A stretch of 14,553 nucleotides of DNA. It comes from Candidatus Nitrosopolaris nunavutensis (lineage in GTDB: Archaea > Thermoproteota > Nitrososphaeria > Nitrososphaerales > Nitrososphaeraceae). Location: NCBI GenBank assembly GCA_002501855.1, contig DAOM01000197.1, positions 1 to 14,553 on the forward strand, written 5' to 3'. A program made the translations under genes and the position numbers. The first letter of the stretch is position 1; each line of letters starts with the position of its first letter. The notes below the pieces were generated by a model. The model was given only the letters and a program-made list of their open reading frames with translations. It was not told the origin of the DNA and did not search any database. Positions 13,989 through 14,553 of this stretch are shown piece after piece.

Positions 13989-14375
13989 CTAGGTTAGTTT
14001 TTCACCTTTCACTATCCATTTACCGGATCGTGTGCTTAATTCTAAATTTCCTATAATATTTCCGCCACTGTATACTTTTGCAAATTCCCTGGAAATTCCA
14101 AACAGGGAAGAAAGAAGCTGACCTTTCACATGGTAGCCAGCTTCTACCACTTTAATATTTAGCTTTTTACTTGCCCTAATTACCATATTACGGGCAGTAG
14201 ACCACTCACCTTTCCAGGATACGACCTCAAAGTTCCCGAATTTTGTCGTAGATAGAAGGTATCCTTCTAATTTTACTTGAAGCTTTTTATTGTTTTTAGC
14301 GGCCTCGGAGTTCATCCATTCTATCGCTCTTTGCGTCTTACCTTGTTCAATAGCAAAGTTATCAGTGGTTGCCAA
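13989..14375 (-). CDS. Hypothetical protein, 128 residues
   Basis: Not recognised. The N-terminal third is helical and charged (TQRAIEWMNSEAAKNNKKLQ, 14-33). A mixed alpha/beta basic region follows, with KLEGYLLSTTKFGNFEVVSW at 35-54 and ARNMVIRASKKLNIKVVEAG at 61-80. It ends with short strands up to SGKWIVKGEKLT. There are no cysteines and no membrane segment. Start is TTG at 14373-14375; the frame stays open 18 bases further upstream without another start codon. It lies 89 bases before the 120-residue gene on the same strand, and an AAATATAAC box in the gap suggests the two are transcribed separately. Confidence 0.6.
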   Translation of the reverse strand: MATTDNFAIEQGKTQRAIEWMNSEAAKNNKKLQVKLEGYLLSTTKFGNFEVVSWKGEWSTARNMVIRASKKLNIKVVEAGYHVKGQLLSSLFGISREFAKVYSGGNIIGNLELSTRSGKWIVKGEKLT

Positions 14376-14493
14376 TCGCTTGCTTGCATCTGAGGTATTC
14401 GCCGTGAGTTATCAACTATCGTATTGGTTAAGCATCTTGGAACCCGCGAGCTTGACCAATTACAGATTAATTATGCATGTTTAGTTTCTCGTA

Positions 14494-14553
14494 CTATAAA
14501 CTATGAACTATGAACTATGAACTATGAACTATGAACTATAAACTATAAACTAT
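14494..14553. repeat. Heptanucleotide tandem array (CTATGAA)n, cut by the window edge
   Basis: Eight complete 7-base units plus four bases: CTATAAA, then five copies of CTATGAA, then two of CTATAAA and CTAT. Only position 5 of the unit varies (G or A), and variants sit at the outside of the visible block. Because 7 is not a multiple of 3, every reading frame on both strands meets a stop codon within 21 bases, so it is not coding. It begins about 120 bases upstream of the minus-strand 128-residue gene and continues past the window. Confidence 0.9.

Noticed and set aside
14494..14553. CRISPR array at the right edge
   Set aside because: The repeats are 7 bases, contiguous and without spacers, so this is a simple tandem array.

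Overview
The window looks like chromosomal DNA from an archaeon, most likely an ammonia-oxidising thaumarchaeote (Nitrososphaeria). The archaeal assignment rests on two translation factors with no bacterial equivalent (aIF2-beta and aIF6), frequent TTG/GTG starts, and TATA-like boxes 20-35 bases before several starts. The thaumarchaeal assignment rests on the run Rieske protein - cytochrome b - membrane-anchored blue copper protein, which is how ammonia-oxidising archaea build a copper-based complex III branch. A grpE-dnaK-dnaJ set in an archaeon fits as well. The DNA is moderately AT-rich. Species cannot be named from the sequence alone.

Left part (147-4272, all minus strand): a heat-shock operon reads grpE-dnaK-dnaJ from right to left, with a good TATA-like element before grpE. 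Before it, also on the minus strand, lies a small 75-residue unknown gene with a terminator-like hairpin. A gene-poor spacer of about 770 bases follows (4273-5040), holding a direct repeat, a perfect 14-base palindrome and promoter-like boxes.

Middle part (5041-9055): a beta-class DNA methyltransferase lies 27 bases before aIF2-beta on the minus strand, with no recognisable restriction enzyme beside it. Divergent from it, on the plus strand, is an overlapping pair of unrecognised genes (95 and 180 residues). After a 321-base spacer comes pyrB (aspartate carbamoyltransferase, minus strand), without pyrI next to it.

Right part (9056-14553): a 595-base spacer with one possible cysteine-containing micro-ORF precedes aIF6. 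Then comes the respiratory cluster: a Tat-targeted Rieske protein and a bc-type cytochrome b in one operon 6 bases apart, followed by the cupredoxin with its own promoter and ribosome binding site. The cytochrome b has a long Pro/Ala/Ser-rich tail, whose DNA contains a perfect 11-base inverted repeat. Two unrecognised minus-strand genes face the cupredoxin. The window ends inside a heptanucleotide tandem array, (CTATGAA)n.

Functionally the window combines protein folding (DnaK system), translation (aIF2-beta, aIF6), pyrimidine synthesis (PyrB), DNA modification and quinol-to-copper-protein electron transfer. I see no clearly new multi-gene system. The best candidates for something undescribed are the overlapping gene pair divergent from the methyltransferase, the structured spacer at 4273-5040 and the terminal heptamer array.
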